A stretch of 64,000 bases of DNA from Natronomonas gomsonensis. GTDB lineage: Archaea > Halobacteriota > Halobacteria > Halobacteriales > Haloarculaceae. The stretch lies in NCBI RefSeq assembly GCF_024300825.1, contig NZ_CP101323.1, forward strand, positions 2,852,001 through 2,916,000. Reading direction: 5' to 3'. The notes beneath the pieces are model-generated. The model ran no database searches. It was not told the origin of the DNA and saw nothing but the letters and a program-made list of their open reading frames with translations. Position 1 is the first letter of the stretch, and each line of letters starts with the position of its first letter. The translations under genes and the position numbers were made by a program. Of this stretch, positions 42,506 to 51,321 are shown piece after piece.

Positions 42506-44449
42506 ATGAATACAGAACAAGCCGAATCGAAAGGAGTGCTTTCCGTTAGTAATATCGGTGGAATCGACGAAACGGAACTCACAGTCGAATCGGGTATCAC
42601 TATACTCTCAGGCCGAAATGCCACCAACAGAACCTCGCTGCTACAATCGATTATGGCAGCCCTCGGCAGCGACAACGCCTCTATCAAGGCTGACGCCGAC
42701 GAAGCACACGTCGAACTCGACATCGGCGGAGAAACCTACACGCGGACGCTCCAGCGCCGAAACGGCACGATTCAAACCAGTGGTGACCCGTACCTCGAAG
42801 ACCCAACCGTCGCAGACCTGTTCGCGTTTCTCTTAGAATCTAACGAGACCCGGCGGGCCGTCGTCACTGACGCAAACCTCCGTGACATCATCATGCGACC
42901 GGTCGACACCGACGAAATCCAATCGGAAATCGACCAACTCCTCGACGAACGACGGCAACTCTCCGACGAACTCGACGAACTCGACTCGCTCAAAAATCGA
43001 CTGCCGTCGCTCGAAGAAGAACGGACCCAATTGCAAAACCAAATCGAGGAAAAACAAGCTGAACTCGAAGACCTCGAAGCCGACATCGAACAACGAGACG
43101 CCGACGTCGAACAGAGCCGCGACGACAAAGCCGAACTCGAAAACACGCTCGAAGACCTCCGCTCGAAACGCTCGGACCTCGAAAACGCCCGATACGAACT
43201 TGAAACCGAAGAAGACAGCCTCGAATCGCTTCAGACGGAGAAACAGGAAGTCGAAGACGACTACGAGAACCTCCCCGAGACGCCCGCCGGCGACCTCGAC
43301 GAAATCGAATCCAAAATCGACCAACTCCGCGCCGAAAAACAATCGCTCGAATCCGAAGTCAACGAACTCCAGAGCGTCATCGGATTCAACCAAGACCTGC
43401 TCGAAGACGCCGGCAACGGCACATTCGACGCGCTTCAAACCAGCGCCGAAAGCGAAGAGGTAACTGACGAACTGCTCCCCGACGACACCGTCACCTGTTG
43501 GACCTGCGGCAGCGATGTCGAGGCCGACCAAATCGAAACCACCGTCGAAAAACTCCAAGACCTCAGCAAAGACACTGTCAGCGACATCAACGACCTCGAC
43601 GCGGAACTCGATGACCTGAAAGAACAACGCCGTGAACGCCAAGACCAACAGCGAACGCGCGAACGCCTCGAGCGTCGCCAGCGAGAACTCGAATCCGAAA
43701 TCGAAGACACGGAAGACCGAATTGAAACCCTCGCCGAGCGCCGTGACGACCTCCGCGAGGAGATTAAGACCGTCGAAGAAGAGGTCGATGAGTTGGAAGA
43801 CGAATCCAACGAGGAACTACTCGAATTGCACAAAGAGGCCAACCAGCTTGAGTACGACCTCGGGTCGCTCGAGAGCGACCTCGAACGCGTCGAAGACAAC
43901 ATCTCGTCCATCGAAGAACGGCTCGACGAAGAAAGTGACCTCGAAAGTCGCCGCGAGGACATTAACGACGAAATCGAGGAGCTACGGACGAAGATCGAGC
44001 GCATCGAACAGCAAGCCATCGAGGGGTTCAACGAGCACATGGACACGGTGTTGGAGACGCTCGACTACCAGAACATCGCCCGAATCTGGCTCGAACGAAC
44101 GGAACAGGAAGTTCGCGAGGGCCGGCGAAAGGTGACCAAGAGCGTCTTCGAGTTGCACATCATCCGCCAAACCGAATCGGGGACGACCTACGAGGATTCG
44201 ATAACGAATCTCTCCGAGAGCGAGCGCGAAGTGACGGGGTTGATTTTCGCCCTCGCGGGCTATCTCGCCCACGAAGTGTACGAAACCGTCCCGTTCATGC
44301 TGCTCGATTCCCTGGAAGCAATTGATTCGGACCGCATCAGCCGCCTCGTCGACTACTTCGCCGGCTACAGCGACTTCCTCGTTGTTGCACTGCTGACCGA
44401 AGACGCACAAGCACTGGACGACAGCTATCACCGGATTACCGAGATCTAA
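42506..44449 (+). CDS. archaea-specific SMC/Rad50-related ATPase
   Basis: SMC-like protein of about 647 residues: an N-terminal ATP-binding half, a long coiled coil (about residues 100-560, Glu/Arg/Leu heptads) broken in the middle by a single CWTCGSD zinc-hook-like CxxC near residue 332, and a C-terminal half with the ABC signature LSESEREVTGLIFALAGYL and Walker B FMLLDSLEAID. The Walker A region reads SGRNATNRTSLLQ, with Arg in place of the usual Lys, which I recall as typical of this haloarchaeal family. Such proteins are thought to act in chromosome organisation or repair; the precise role is unknown. It converges with the small gene at 44460. Confidence 0.88.
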   Translation: MNTEQAESKGVLSVSNIGGIDETELTVESGITILSGRNATNRTSLLQSIMAALGSDNASIKADADEAHVELDIGGETYTRTLQRRNGTIQTSGDPYLEDPTVADLFAFLLESNETRRAVVTDANLRDIIMRPVDTDEIQSEIDQLLDERRQLSDELDELDSLKNRLPSLEEERTQLQNQIEEKQAELEDLEADIEQRDADVEQSRDDKAELENTLEDLRSKRSDLENARYELETEEDSLESLQTEKQEVEDDYENLPETPAGDLDEIESKIDQLRAEKQSLESEVNELQSVIGFNQDLLEDAGNGTFDALQTSAESEEVTDELLPDDTVTCWTCGSDVEADQIETTVEKLQDLSKDTVSDINDLDAELDDLKEQRRERQDQQRTRERLERRQRELESEIEDTEDRIETLAERRDDLREEIKTVEEEVDELEDESNEELLELHKEANQLEYDLGSLESDLERVEDNISSIEERLDEESDLESRREDINDEIEELRTKIERIEQQAIEGFNEHMDTVLETLDYQNIARIWLERTEQEVREGRRKVTKSVFELHIIRQTESGTTYEDSITNLSESEREVTGLIFALAGYLAHEVYETVPFMLLDSLEAIDSDRISRLVDYFAGYSDFLVVALLTEDAQALDDSYHRITEI

Positions 44450-44459
44450 GACGCGCCTC

Positions 44460-44810
44460 TCAGTCGGTTTTCTCGTCGAGGATTTCTTTGAGCCTGCTCT
44501 TCCCGAGTTCCTCTATAAGGACGGAGAGTTCGAGGATTTTCTCTTCGCCCAGCTCCTCGACGAGGGCCTCGATTTCGTCGGGCGAGAACGTACGAGCGAG
44601 ACTCGACATCGTGTCGACGACCTCGCCGGTTTGCTCGGCGACCTCCGGCGTCGGCGCAATCGTGAGCGGCCGATTAACGAACTCACCGTCCTTGTTATAA
44701 CAGAAGCGGAGCTGGGTGTGGTCCGTCTCTTCGGGCGTGACGATCTGGACGACGCCGTAGCCGCCCTCCCACGTGTCAATCGGTTGGTCGAGCAGTGTTC
44801 TGAAACGCAT
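44460..44810 (-). CDS. conserved small haloarchaeal protein of unknown function
   Basis: About 116 residues with no family I can name. The N-terminal half (MRFRTLLDQPIDTWEGGYGVVQ) is beta-like; the C-terminal half is a charged helix region with FSPDEIEALVEELGEEKILELSVLIEELGKS, possibly an oligomerisation helix. ATG 44810 is preferred to GTG 44816; a minus-strand GTATAATAAATG box lies about 40 bp upstream. The 10-bp convergent spacing to the SMC-related gene means the two transcripts overlap, a possible functional tie. Confidence 0.6.
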   Translation of the reverse strand: MRFRTLLDQPIDTWEGGYGVVQIVTPEETDHTQLRFCYNKDGEFVNRPLTIAPTPEVAEQTGEVVDTMSSLARTFSPDEIEALVEELGEEKILELSVLIEELGKSRLKEILDEKTD

Positions 44811-44922
44811 ACACACAACGATTCACGCATAGTTCCGTAAGCGTATTCATTTATTATACCCTTACACAACAGCCAACTACGTCACGCAGCTCACTCTCTC
44901 GTAGCTTTATTCGGGTGTCAAC

Positions 44923-45483
44923 TCACTTAAGCAGTCCGAGCTCACTCAGTTCCTCCTCAACTACATTGAGAGCATCTTCAGCGTCCTCAAGGTGTTTCCC
45001 GCCAGTCACAACGAATTTGCCACTCCCAAAGAGAAGTACGACGACGTTCGGGTCATCGAGCCGATAGACGAGTCCCGGAAACTGTTCGGGTTCGTATTCG
45101 ACGTTCTCGAGTCCTAATCCGATCGCGATCGCATTTAGATTGAGTACGTGTTCAAGATCCCCGCTAGAAACGATGTTCTGGATTTCGATCTCTGGTGTAT
45201 CGGCTACCTCAATACTCAAGTCACGGAGTTCATCAAAGACGTGCTCAAGAGCTGCTGTCACATCGTCTACGCTGTTCGCACCCGTACAGACAACTTTCCC
45301 TGAGCGAAAGATGAGCGTCGCGGCTTTGGGCTCTTGGGTTCGATAGACGAGTCCAGGGAAATTATCGGGGTTAAAATCGGCCGTTGGGAAGTCCGTAGCG
45401 AGCGTTTCGAGATCGAGTTCCTGCCCAATATCAGACGAGGCCACCACGTTCTCGACCTGAATTGACTTCATTGTCGCGCTCAT
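44923..45483 (-). CDS. tbp: TATA-binding protein (TBP)
   Basis: General transcription factor that binds TATA boxes. 186 residues, the normal haloarchaeal size, from ATG 45483; the open frame extends upstream but similarity starts at MSATMKSIQVENVVASSDIG. The two imperfect repeats of the saddle are clear: FNPDNFPGLVYRTQEPKAATLIF with SGKVVCTGANSVDD in repeat 1, and YEPEQFPGLVYRLDDPNVVVLLF with SGKFVVTGGKHLED in repeat 2. Haloarchaea often have several tbp genes, some on secondary replicons. Its own TATA box (TTTTATACC on the minus strand, 45507-45515) is about 27 bp upstream. Confidence 0.97.
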   Translation of the reverse strand: MSATMKSIQVENVVASSDIGQELDLETLATDFPTADFNPDNFPGLVYRTQEPKAATLIFRSGKVVCTGANSVDDVTAALEHVFDELRDLSIEVADTPEIEIQNIVSSGDLEHVLNLNAIAIGLGLENVEYEPEQFPGLVYRLDDPNVVVLLFGSGKFVVTGGKHLEDAEDALNVVEEELSELGLLK

Positions 45484-45506
45484 ATACGTAGCTACCAGGC
45501 ACGAGC

Positions 45507-45515
45507 GGTATAAAA
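45507..45515 (-). promoter_or_regulatory. TATA box of tbp
   Basis: Minus strand reads TTTTATACC, about 27 bp before ATG 45483. Confidence 0.55.
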
Positions 45516-45813
45516 CGGGGAGTAACTTCAACCGTTGGTTGGTACCTTCCGAACTAGACGTCGCAGACCTGATCACCTTCCGGTCATTGACGTGGATGAC
45601 GATAGTTTTCGTTGTGGCCCTGAGTCCGGGTTCTGTATCGAAATTATGGTCACCTTCGTCGATGAGTTGTTTCACGGAGCGTACGGGCTTTCTTCCACGG
45701 CAAAAGACGTGGGCTTCCGAGCTGCTATCGGTGTGATTGCCGACAACCAATCGACTGTCTAGTGTATTGACACTCGAGGGTTTTTAAGGTAGTTCCGATC
45801 CCTCTTACCGGTA

Positions 45814-46074
45814 ATGACTGACCAGCCGTCTCTCACAACGCAGGAGGCCTCTACTGATATCCAGGAACTCCCACCAAGTGCAAAACTCGTCGCAAAAACG
45901 CTGGAATACGAGGGCGAAAGTACCCAGTTGGATCTCGCTGAATCGACACGTCTCCCACCACGAACCGTTCGCTATGCGCTTACCCAACTCGAAGAAATCG
46001 GCGTCGTCACGGCACGTATCTCAATCATGGATGCCAGACAGAGTATTTACTCCCTTGAACTAACCAATGACTGA
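45814..46074 (+). CDS. small winged-helix (MarR/ArsR-like) DNA-binding protein
   Basis: Protein of 86 residues that is essentially one winged helix-turn-helix. LPPSAKLVAKTLEYEGESTQLDLAES is helices 1-2, TRLPPRTVRYALTQLEEIGVV contains the recognition helix, and VTARISIMDARQSIYSLEL the wing. It is divergent from tbp, about 330 bp away; I recall this pairing in other haloarchaea. A GGGTTTTTAAGG box near 45777-45788 is about 28 bp before the ATG. A regulatory role for transcription-initiation genes is an inference. Confidence 0.8.
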   Translation: MTDQPSLTTQEASTDIQELPPSAKLVAKTLEYEGESTQLDLAESTRLPPRTVRYALTQLEEIGVVTARISIMDARQSIYSLELTND

Positions 46075-46294
46075 AACAGTAGAGCCGCACTTCAGAGTGT
46101 CCTACTCTTCCGTCTCCCAGACGAAATTTAACTAGAGTCAGTCGGCCTGCGGAGTGATCGGTAGTTGAGTTCTATCCCGCCTGTGACTGTTCCAGTCATG
46201 CCGAATCACCGCACGTGAATGGCATCAGAACCCAGATGCCTCAAATCCTCGAAACCGCGGGGTTATCCCCCTGAACACTGTATATAGAGGCACG

Positions 46295-46522
46295 GTGCCC
46301 TCTCCCAAATCTCTCGGACGTTCTCCAACTCCAAAGACGACGCTTTACTGTCCGACTTGCGGTCATGCAAGCCGTATCGACGGCGATTGGGTGGTTTGCA
46401 AACATGGCGAAACTACCGACATCAATTGTCCCGAGTGCGACCACACACTCACCACTCGCCCCACCGCCGACCAGTCGACCGAGGAAAGTAAGGTGCCCGG
46501 CGAGAAGCGTCTCGCCCCCTGA
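46295..46522 (+). CDS. small zinc-ribbon protein
   Basis: 75 residues from GTG 46295, with two metal-binding pairs: LYCPTCGHASRIDGDWVVC and INCPECDHTLTTRP. I recall this pattern (CPxCGHxSxIDGDW followed by CPECD) as a common haloarchaeal small zinc-finger family of unknown function. The start is uncertain: no ATG exists in frame and a TATA-like TATATAGAGG sits only about 10 bp ahead of the GTG. It is a single gene in a sparse stretch. Confidence 0.65.
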   Translation: MPSPKSLGRSPTPKTTLYCPTCGHASRIDGDWVVCKHGETTDINCPECDHTLTTRPTADQSTEESKVPGEKRLAP

Positions 46523-46937
46523 CCACTTGGCGCCTCTGTTACCTGTATCAAGTGGCGACGCGGCGGTAGTATTTTTGGTAGCTACCACGTTCTCATTCCT
46601 GTCTCGGTCTGTCGATGGCTCACATCTCGATACCGGGACCGCACATATGGGTCGTGTCTGGTTTTCGCAGATGGTCCCGGGCACGGCCCGGATAGTGCGC
46701 GGGCGGAGAATACTCTGAGTGATAGACAAACTGACTCCCGAGCTGTCTTTTTCCGCATCCTATGAGAGATCGCCCATCACAGGGACGTTTCAGGATGCGA
46801 CCGCCATAGAGAGCATTTCCGGCACCAAGGACCCAATCAGGACAATGAAATCGAATGGGAGGGAAAGGCGCTTAGCGCCCCAATCCAAGCAACAAACAGT
46901 CCAAACAACTATCTTCTAACTACACCAACACCCATCT
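46523..46937. other. intergenic region, no supported gene
   Basis: About 415 bp with only short, unconvincing open frames. A small palindrome (GGCGCTTAGCGCC, 46867-46879) could form a hairpin upstream of the toxin-antitoxin genes. Confidence 0.45.
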
Positions 46938-47297
46938 ATGTCGAGCGGTACTATCGATATCGAGGAATTCGAGAACGCCGATAGCGACGAATTCGAAGAG
47001 CGGACGGATACCGAGCGAATCGTGCTTTTCCTCGATGCACACGACGACCGTGCGTGGAAGGCTGCGACGATCGCCAAGCGACTCGGGATGGAGACGGACG
47101 CCGTCAGTGCAATCCTCTCACGACTGAAAGAGCGCGGACTCGTGCGGCATAAGCGTCCGTACTGGGCGATCACCGACGACGACGAGCGGCTTCAAGCCGC
47201 CTACCAACTTCACCAGTACCACGAGAATGCAACCGAACAGTACGGCGGGGAGGATCTCGAGGCGTTGCGTACCAGCGAGATGGAGGATGTGCAGTGA
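46938..47297 (+). CDS. winged-helix antitoxin/regulator paired with a MazF-like toxin
   Basis: 119 residues. After an acidic N-terminus (IDIEEFENADSDEFEERTDTERI) comes a winged helix: AWKAATIAKRLGMETDAVSAILSRLKERGLVRHK. The rest is an acidic, helical tail. Its stop overlaps the GTG of the next gene by 4 bp (GTGA), the usual arrangement of a toxin-antitoxin operon. I infer it binds the operon promoter with the N-terminal or HTH part and neutralises the toxin with the tail. Most MazF partners have AbrB- or RHH-type DNA-binding domains, so an HTH partner is less common. Confidence 0.7.
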   Translation: MSSGTIDIEEFENADSDEFEERTDTERIVLFLDAHDDRAWKAATIAKRLGMETDAVSAILSRLKERGLVRHKRPYWAITDDDERLQAAYQLHQYHENATEQYGGEDLEALRTSEMEDVQ

Positions 47298-47632
47298 CTG
47301 CATTTGACGAACTGAAACGTGGCGATATCATCTGGGGGTCCGACCCACTCTCAGAGAAGGGGCGGCCGATGCTCATACTTGGGAGCCCTCGATTTCCGGT
47401 CCACGGTATCCAACTCATCACGGTCCTGGTTTCCACGAAAACCTACCACGAGGACTCGCTCACGCTCCGAGATAACGACTACGAGGGCGATCCCCTCGGG
47501 GAACGAAGTCATGTTCTTCCATGGTCGCTCGCGACCCTCAACGATGCTGCAGACGTTGAGTTGTATATGACATCCCTCGTCAGCGATCGCACGGCCGAAG
47601 TAGCAACACGTGCAATCGAATACATTTCCTGA
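47294..47632 (+). CDS. PemK/MazF-like toxin
   Basis: 112-residue protein with the PemK/MazF SH3-like barrel pattern: FDELKRGDIIWGSDPLSEKGRPMLILGSPRF at the N-terminus, a GDIIW-x-x-x-P and RP-x-L-I motif typical of the family, then IQLITVLVSTKT and SHVLPWSLATLN, and a C-terminal helix TAEVATRAIEYIS. Family members are sequence-specific endoribonucleases. GTG 47294 overlaps the upstream antitoxin stop. The conserved Arg and Ser/Thr positions expected for catalysis (GRP; SHV) are visible but cannot prove activity. Confidence 0.75.
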   Translation: MTAFDELKRGDIIWGSDPLSEKGRPMLILGSPRFPVHGIQLITVLVSTKTYHEDSLTLRDNDYEGDPLGERSHVLPWSLATLNDAADVELYMTSLVSDRTAEVATRAIEYIS

Positions 47633-47669
47633 ATCGATACGAGATGAATACGCAATAGATAGTCCGATA

Positions 47670-47825
47670 ATGCCATCCGACAACTCGACACTTGGCCGAT
47701 GCCCCGACTGTGAAGCATCGATCCCGAAACGATGCCTCCTCATCGAATACGAGACTGAGGATGGTGATGCGTCTGCGTACGCCGAATGCCCGGACTGTGA
47801 TAAGGTCGTTTCACCCGACGCCTGA
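47670..47825 (+). CDS. small zinc-ribbon protein (51 residues)
   Basis: Tiny protein from ATG 47670 with two Cys pairs, RCPDCEASIPKRCLLIEYE and ECPDCDKVV, enough for one zinc ribbon. It resembles small haloarchaeal zinc-finger proteins of unknown function. The longer open frame that begins at 47610 is less likely. It lies 38 bp after the MazF-like gene and 44 bp before a PadR gene on the same strand. Confidence 0.65.
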   Translation: MPSDNSTLGRCPDCEASIPKRCLLIEYETEDGDASAYAECPDCDKVVSPDA

Positions 47826-47869
47826 ACAGCAGTCGGTATTCTTAACATTTGATAGATTAACAGATATGT

Positions 47870-48151
47870 ATGCACGATCTGACGGGATTCCAGCGCGATT
47901 TACTATACGTGATCGACGGCCTCGACAATCCCCATGGCCTCGCAATCAAGGCAAGCCTCGAAAACTACTACGAGAAAGAAATCCATCACGGTCGGCTGTA
48001 TCCCAATCTCGACGAACTCGTTGAGAAGGGACTCGTCGAAAAAGGTGAGAAAGACCAGCGGACAAACATCTATACGCTCACACGTCGTGGTCGCCGGGAA
48101 ATAGAGGCGCGACGTGAGTGGGAGCAACAGTATGTTCAGCCTCAAGAGTAA
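47870..48151 (+). CDS. PadR-family transcriptional regulator
   Basis: 93 residues. TGFQRDLLYVIDGLDNPHGLAIKASLENYYEKEIHHGRLYPNLDELVEKGLVEK is the PadR winged helix, with the diagnostic GRLYPNLDELVEKGL; YTLTRRGRREIEARREW is the wing and following helix. It is the shortest form of the family, without the C-terminal dimerisation helices of longer PadR proteins. The target is unknown. Confidence 0.88.
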   Translation: MHDLTGFQRDLLYVIDGLDNPHGLAIKASLENYYEKEIHHGRLYPNLDELVEKGLVEKGEKDQRTNIYTLTRRGRREIEARREWEQQYVQPQE

Positions 48152-48496
48152 CACCCCACTTGCAGTTGCCAGAAGAGGCCCTCTGAACATCGGGGTTCTC
48201 CCGCTTTCACAACCCCCACCCAGAACCGTGCGAACCAATGTATCGTGCTCAATCGTTCAATATAGGAGACTCACATATCAGTCAACCCGCGGACTTACTT
48301 GATACCAGCCAGGAATGCCGTACGAGATACAGAGAGTACGTACACCGGACGGCCGCAGACGAGTGTGTGATTTCTAAGTAGACACCGAACCCCGGCAGGC
48401 AAGCGCCCAATACCATCTCGAACCGTCTCTATGGGTGAGCAGTAATCTATGTTACGAGCGTGTAGTTATTTATTCAGAGTCCACCAACGCCCCGGT
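48152..48496. other. intergenic region with TATA box near its end
   Basis: No supported gene in about 345 bp. AGTTATTTATTC at 48465-48476 is a TATA box about 27 bp ahead of ATG 48497. Confidence 0.45.
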
Positions 48497-50515
48497 ATGG
48501 GGGGTAAACCGAGTCGACGACAAGTACTGTCACTGATGGGTGCGACACTCGGAGGGGTCGCTGTCTCCGGGCGAGTCACGGGAGACGACGCGACGGATGG
48601 GACTGTCTACGCCGTCTCCGAAGCCGGTGAACTGGTCGCCTTCGCCGCGGCGACCGGCGACCGCCGGTGGGGATTTGAGTTCTCAGCCGACCCGCCCAGC
48701 ACTGCGGGACCGCCGCTGGTCTGGAATGGGACAGTCTACCTCAACGGTCGGGGGCGACTGTACGCCGTCGACGCCGCGACAGGAGAGGAGGAGTGGGCCT
48801 TCGAGACCGACTTCCCGGCAATCAGCCCTCCGACGATCCACGACGGATCCGTCTACATCCAGAATTATTCCGGTGCCACACCCAGAACGGTCCCTCGTCG
48901 CCCCAAGGGGACAGCGTACCTGTACGCGCTCGATGCCGAAACGGGTGAACGAACGTGGCGGACTCGCAGCGCGGTACTCACGCTCCCATGTCAGGCGCCG
49001 CTAGTGTACGACGGATCCGTGTTCGTACTCGGGAAAGCCGCCTTCAGCGGGGGCACGATGTCGGCCTACGATGCCGAGACCGGCGACCAGCTCTGGGAGC
49101 AAGGGACCTACGACGGGCTTCCACTCCGCGTCCCACGGTACGGGCCAGTCGCTCTCGACGGAACCGTCTACGTGCGAGGGATAAACATTCTGACCGGAGT
49201 GGATCCGGACACCGGCGAGACTGTCTGGGGCGTGGGCGAAAGCTTGCTACGGGACAAACCCGGAGGTCCCAACGCAGGGAAATTGTCGGTGTACGGACAG
49301 ACGTTATTATCAGCTCGCGACGAAACAATGGACCGGTTCGACCCGGACTCGGAGAGACCAACTTTTCGCCCGTTCGACAACGTTGGCGAACTCGGCTACC
49401 TGAACTCCGCGTTCGTCGTCGGGCGTCCCACGGCGGCGCGCCACCCGTACGTGGTGGTCGGGTCCCGACCCGAATTAGACGACGGCGCTGGAGACGATCC
49501 AAGCGTCCGGTTCCGAGCAACGACGGCGAATCCCACATTCTTCAATCCGGACCCCGAATGGACGTACGAACAGTCGACCCTAGTGAATCCGACGGCCGCC
49601 GGCGCCACCGTCTTCATCGGCGGCGCGGAACTGACAGCGCTGGACATCCGGGACGGAACCGAGCGGTGGTCGTCCGACGCGTTTGCGGATCGAATCGTCA
49701 CTGCTCCGACCGTCGCGACTGACCCGGAGGGCGGCCACAGCGTCGACGAACGGATCCGCCATCAGACCATCAACGGCCACGACGAACTCGGACCGCGTCC
49801 GGCGTCGTTCCGAGTGGGTGCCGGTCGACTCTCCGCATCCGGACTCAATACCGGGGACGAGTACTGGTTCCCCGACGAGCAGATAGAACCTCGAATAAAA
49901 CTCGACTACGACACGCGGTACGTCGGTCGAATCGACGACGACCGAATCGTTGTTCCGCGGGCGGCAGTGGATGAATTCCGAGCCGAACACAACGGCTCTC
50001 TTGGGGTCGTAGTGATGTTGCACAACACCGGTGGCGTGGCGACCGAGAAGCCAGTCGAGGTACGCGTCGGAGAGACGACGCTACAGACGAAGGTACACAT
50101 TCAGGGGTACGGTGCCGGCCTCCTGTACCTGTTCGAAGACGTGGCGGCGACTCCAAGGTACGTCGATTCGGAGAACATCGAGGCGGGGACGACGACGTAT
50201 TTCGACAGTTCGACACACGTCAGTCTCTCGGGGGAGCGGTTGCTGAACAACGGTTACACCGACCTCACGGTCGCGACACCGGACCACGAGCGGACGATTC
50301 GATTCGAGGGCGCCGCGTCGGGTGACACTGCAGCCCAGACAGAATCTCCGGAGGGCGCCGACTCCTCGAATGAGCAAACAGAGCCAGTAGACGGGGGAGG
50401 GCAGGATGCGACTGAAGCGTCTGGCTCCGGATTCGGAGTGGCAACTACACCTGCTGCGATAGCAGCTGGGGGATACGCTCGATATGTGTGGCAGAAGCGA
50501 AACGAAGAAAAATAA
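48497..50515 (+). CDS. Tat-exported PQQ-like beta-propeller protein
   Basis: About 672 residues. The N-terminus GKPSRRQVLSLMGATLGGVAVSG is a Tat signal (SRRQVL), so the protein is exported folded. Repeats of the type GTVYAVSEAGELVAFAAATG with RRW, GTVYLNGRGRLYAVDAATGEEEW and YLYALDAETGERTW build a PQQ-dehydrogenase-like beta-propeller over about the first 420 residues. A beta-sandwich-like part with PVEVRVGETTLQTKV and a C-terminal hydrophobic segment follow. ATG 48497 is chosen over ATG 48449 because of the Tat motif position and the TATA box 27 bp upstream. Bound cofactor and function are unknown; similar proteins act as scaffolds or surface proteins. Confidence 0.82.
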   Translation: MGGKPSRRQVLSLMGATLGGVAVSGRVTGDDATDGTVYAVSEAGELVAFAAATGDRRWGFEFSADPPSTAGPPLVWNGTVYLNGRGRLYAVDAATGEEEWAFETDFPAISPPTIHDGSVYIQNYSGATPRTVPRRPKGTAYLYALDAETGERTWRTRSAVLTLPCQAPLVYDGSVFVLGKAAFSGGTMSAYDAETGDQLWEQGTYDGLPLRVPRYGPVALDGTVYVRGINILTGVDPDTGETVWGVGESLLRDKPGGPNAGKLSVYGQTLLSARDETMDRFDPDSERPTFRPFDNVGELGYLNSAFVVGRPTAARHPYVVVGSRPELDDGAGDDPSVRFRATTANPTFFNPDPEWTYEQSTLVNPTAAGATVFIGGAELTALDIRDGTERWSSDAFADRIVTAPTVATDPEGGHSVDERIRHQTINGHDELGPRPASFRVGAGRLSASGLNTGDEYWFPDEQIEPRIKLDYDTRYVGRIDDDRIVVPRAAVDEFRAEHNGSLGVVVMLHNTGGVATEKPVEVRVGETTLQTKVHIQGYGAGLLYLFEDVAATPRYVDSENIEAGTTTYFDSSTHVSLSGERLLNNGYTDLTVATPDHERTIRFEGAASGDTAAQTESPEGADSSNEQTEPVDGGGQDATEASGSGFGVATTPAAIAAGGYARYVWQKRNEEK

Positions 50516-50609
50516 GAGTTATTCAGTGTAAATCGCCCTATCTAGGTGAAGCACGTATCATTCAGTACAGGCGGGATATTTACGTCAGTATTGTTCGATT
50601 AGACGACTA

Positions 50610-50945
50610 ATGACCGATTGGGAGCGAGTGAGACAAGAACTCAAAGAGGCGGGATATTCTGGATTCGAGTTCGATAGCGGCGATACGGCCGTGCCAGGAT
50701 TGTCTGGTGAGTGGGTATCCGGTCAGATCCCACGCGAGGGAGGACTGAAACACGAGAACCAACCACTTTGGATACGGATTCTCGACGCGTTACCGATGGG
50801 TGATACTATAGAAGCCGACCCGAAAAATGCCCCGGAAAGCATACGCAACATTGCCACTGAACACGAGTTGAAAGTCGTGATATTCACCGTCTCTGCCGAC
50901 GAGGTACGCATCGCACTTTGTGACCCCTCAGAACATGATTTGTAA
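50610..50945 (+). CDS. hypothetical protein, 111 residues
   Basis: No family recognised. The protein is acidic with a plausible start (MTDWERVRQELKEAGYSG) and a mixed alpha/beta pattern (LWIRILDALPMGD; ELKVVIFTVSADEVRIAL). It stands alone, about 95 bp after the propeller gene. Codon use and acidity are like its neighbours, supporting a real gene. Confidence 0.5.
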   Translation: MTDWERVRQELKEAGYSGFEFDSGDTAVPGLSGEWVSGQIPREGGLKHENQPLWIRILDALPMGDTIEADPKNAPESIRNIATEHELKVVIFTVSADEVRIALCDPSEHDL

Positions 50946-51321
50946 CAGTGTGTTCGCACGTCTACAATCCGCTGGGGATTGCGCATATAGAAGGACTTCA
51001 ATCCCGAAGGTGTTGAACGCCGAAAATCATCACTCCTCGTGTGGTAATTTCCATCACCCTAAAAATCAGTTGTGATATCCCTCCGTAGTGACGGCGCTTC
51101 GAGAGCTATACCACCGGATTTCGTGAAAAGGCCTCTCAGAAAATTCTCCTTGGCACGCTCAACGTCGGGACACAAGCATGGAAGAAGTCCGCCCTCTCTC
51201 TAAACTACTGCAAGTAATCTGAATCCTGCAGGGCAAGCGGCAGACCGATTCTGTATAAAAATTCGACTAGAATATCGTGTAATGTACTGGATGCTTTATT
51301 TGAACTTGAGATAGATTAGCA
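50946..51321. other. intergenic region without a recognisable gene
   Basis: About 375 bp. A short frame (about 51120-51210) reads EKASQKILLGTLNVGTQAWKK before a stop, possibly a fragment, but not named. TGCTTTATTTGAAC near 51290-51303 is a likely TATA box for the kinase gene at 51322. Confidence 0.4.

Noticed and set aside
43000-43300. Tandem repeats in the SMC-related gene
   Set aside because: The GAA/GAC/CTC-rich pattern is coiled-coil codon periodicity, not a DNA repeat array.
42833-43648. Long minus-strand open frame opposite the SMC-related gene
   Set aside because: It is the mirror of the coiled-coil coding sequence (GAA/GAC/CTC-rich codons) and has an unnatural Phe/Val-rich composition.
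46719-46919. 66-codon frame upstream of the toxin-antitoxin pair
   Set aside because: No family resemblance, promoter or ribosome-binding site; treated as intergenic.
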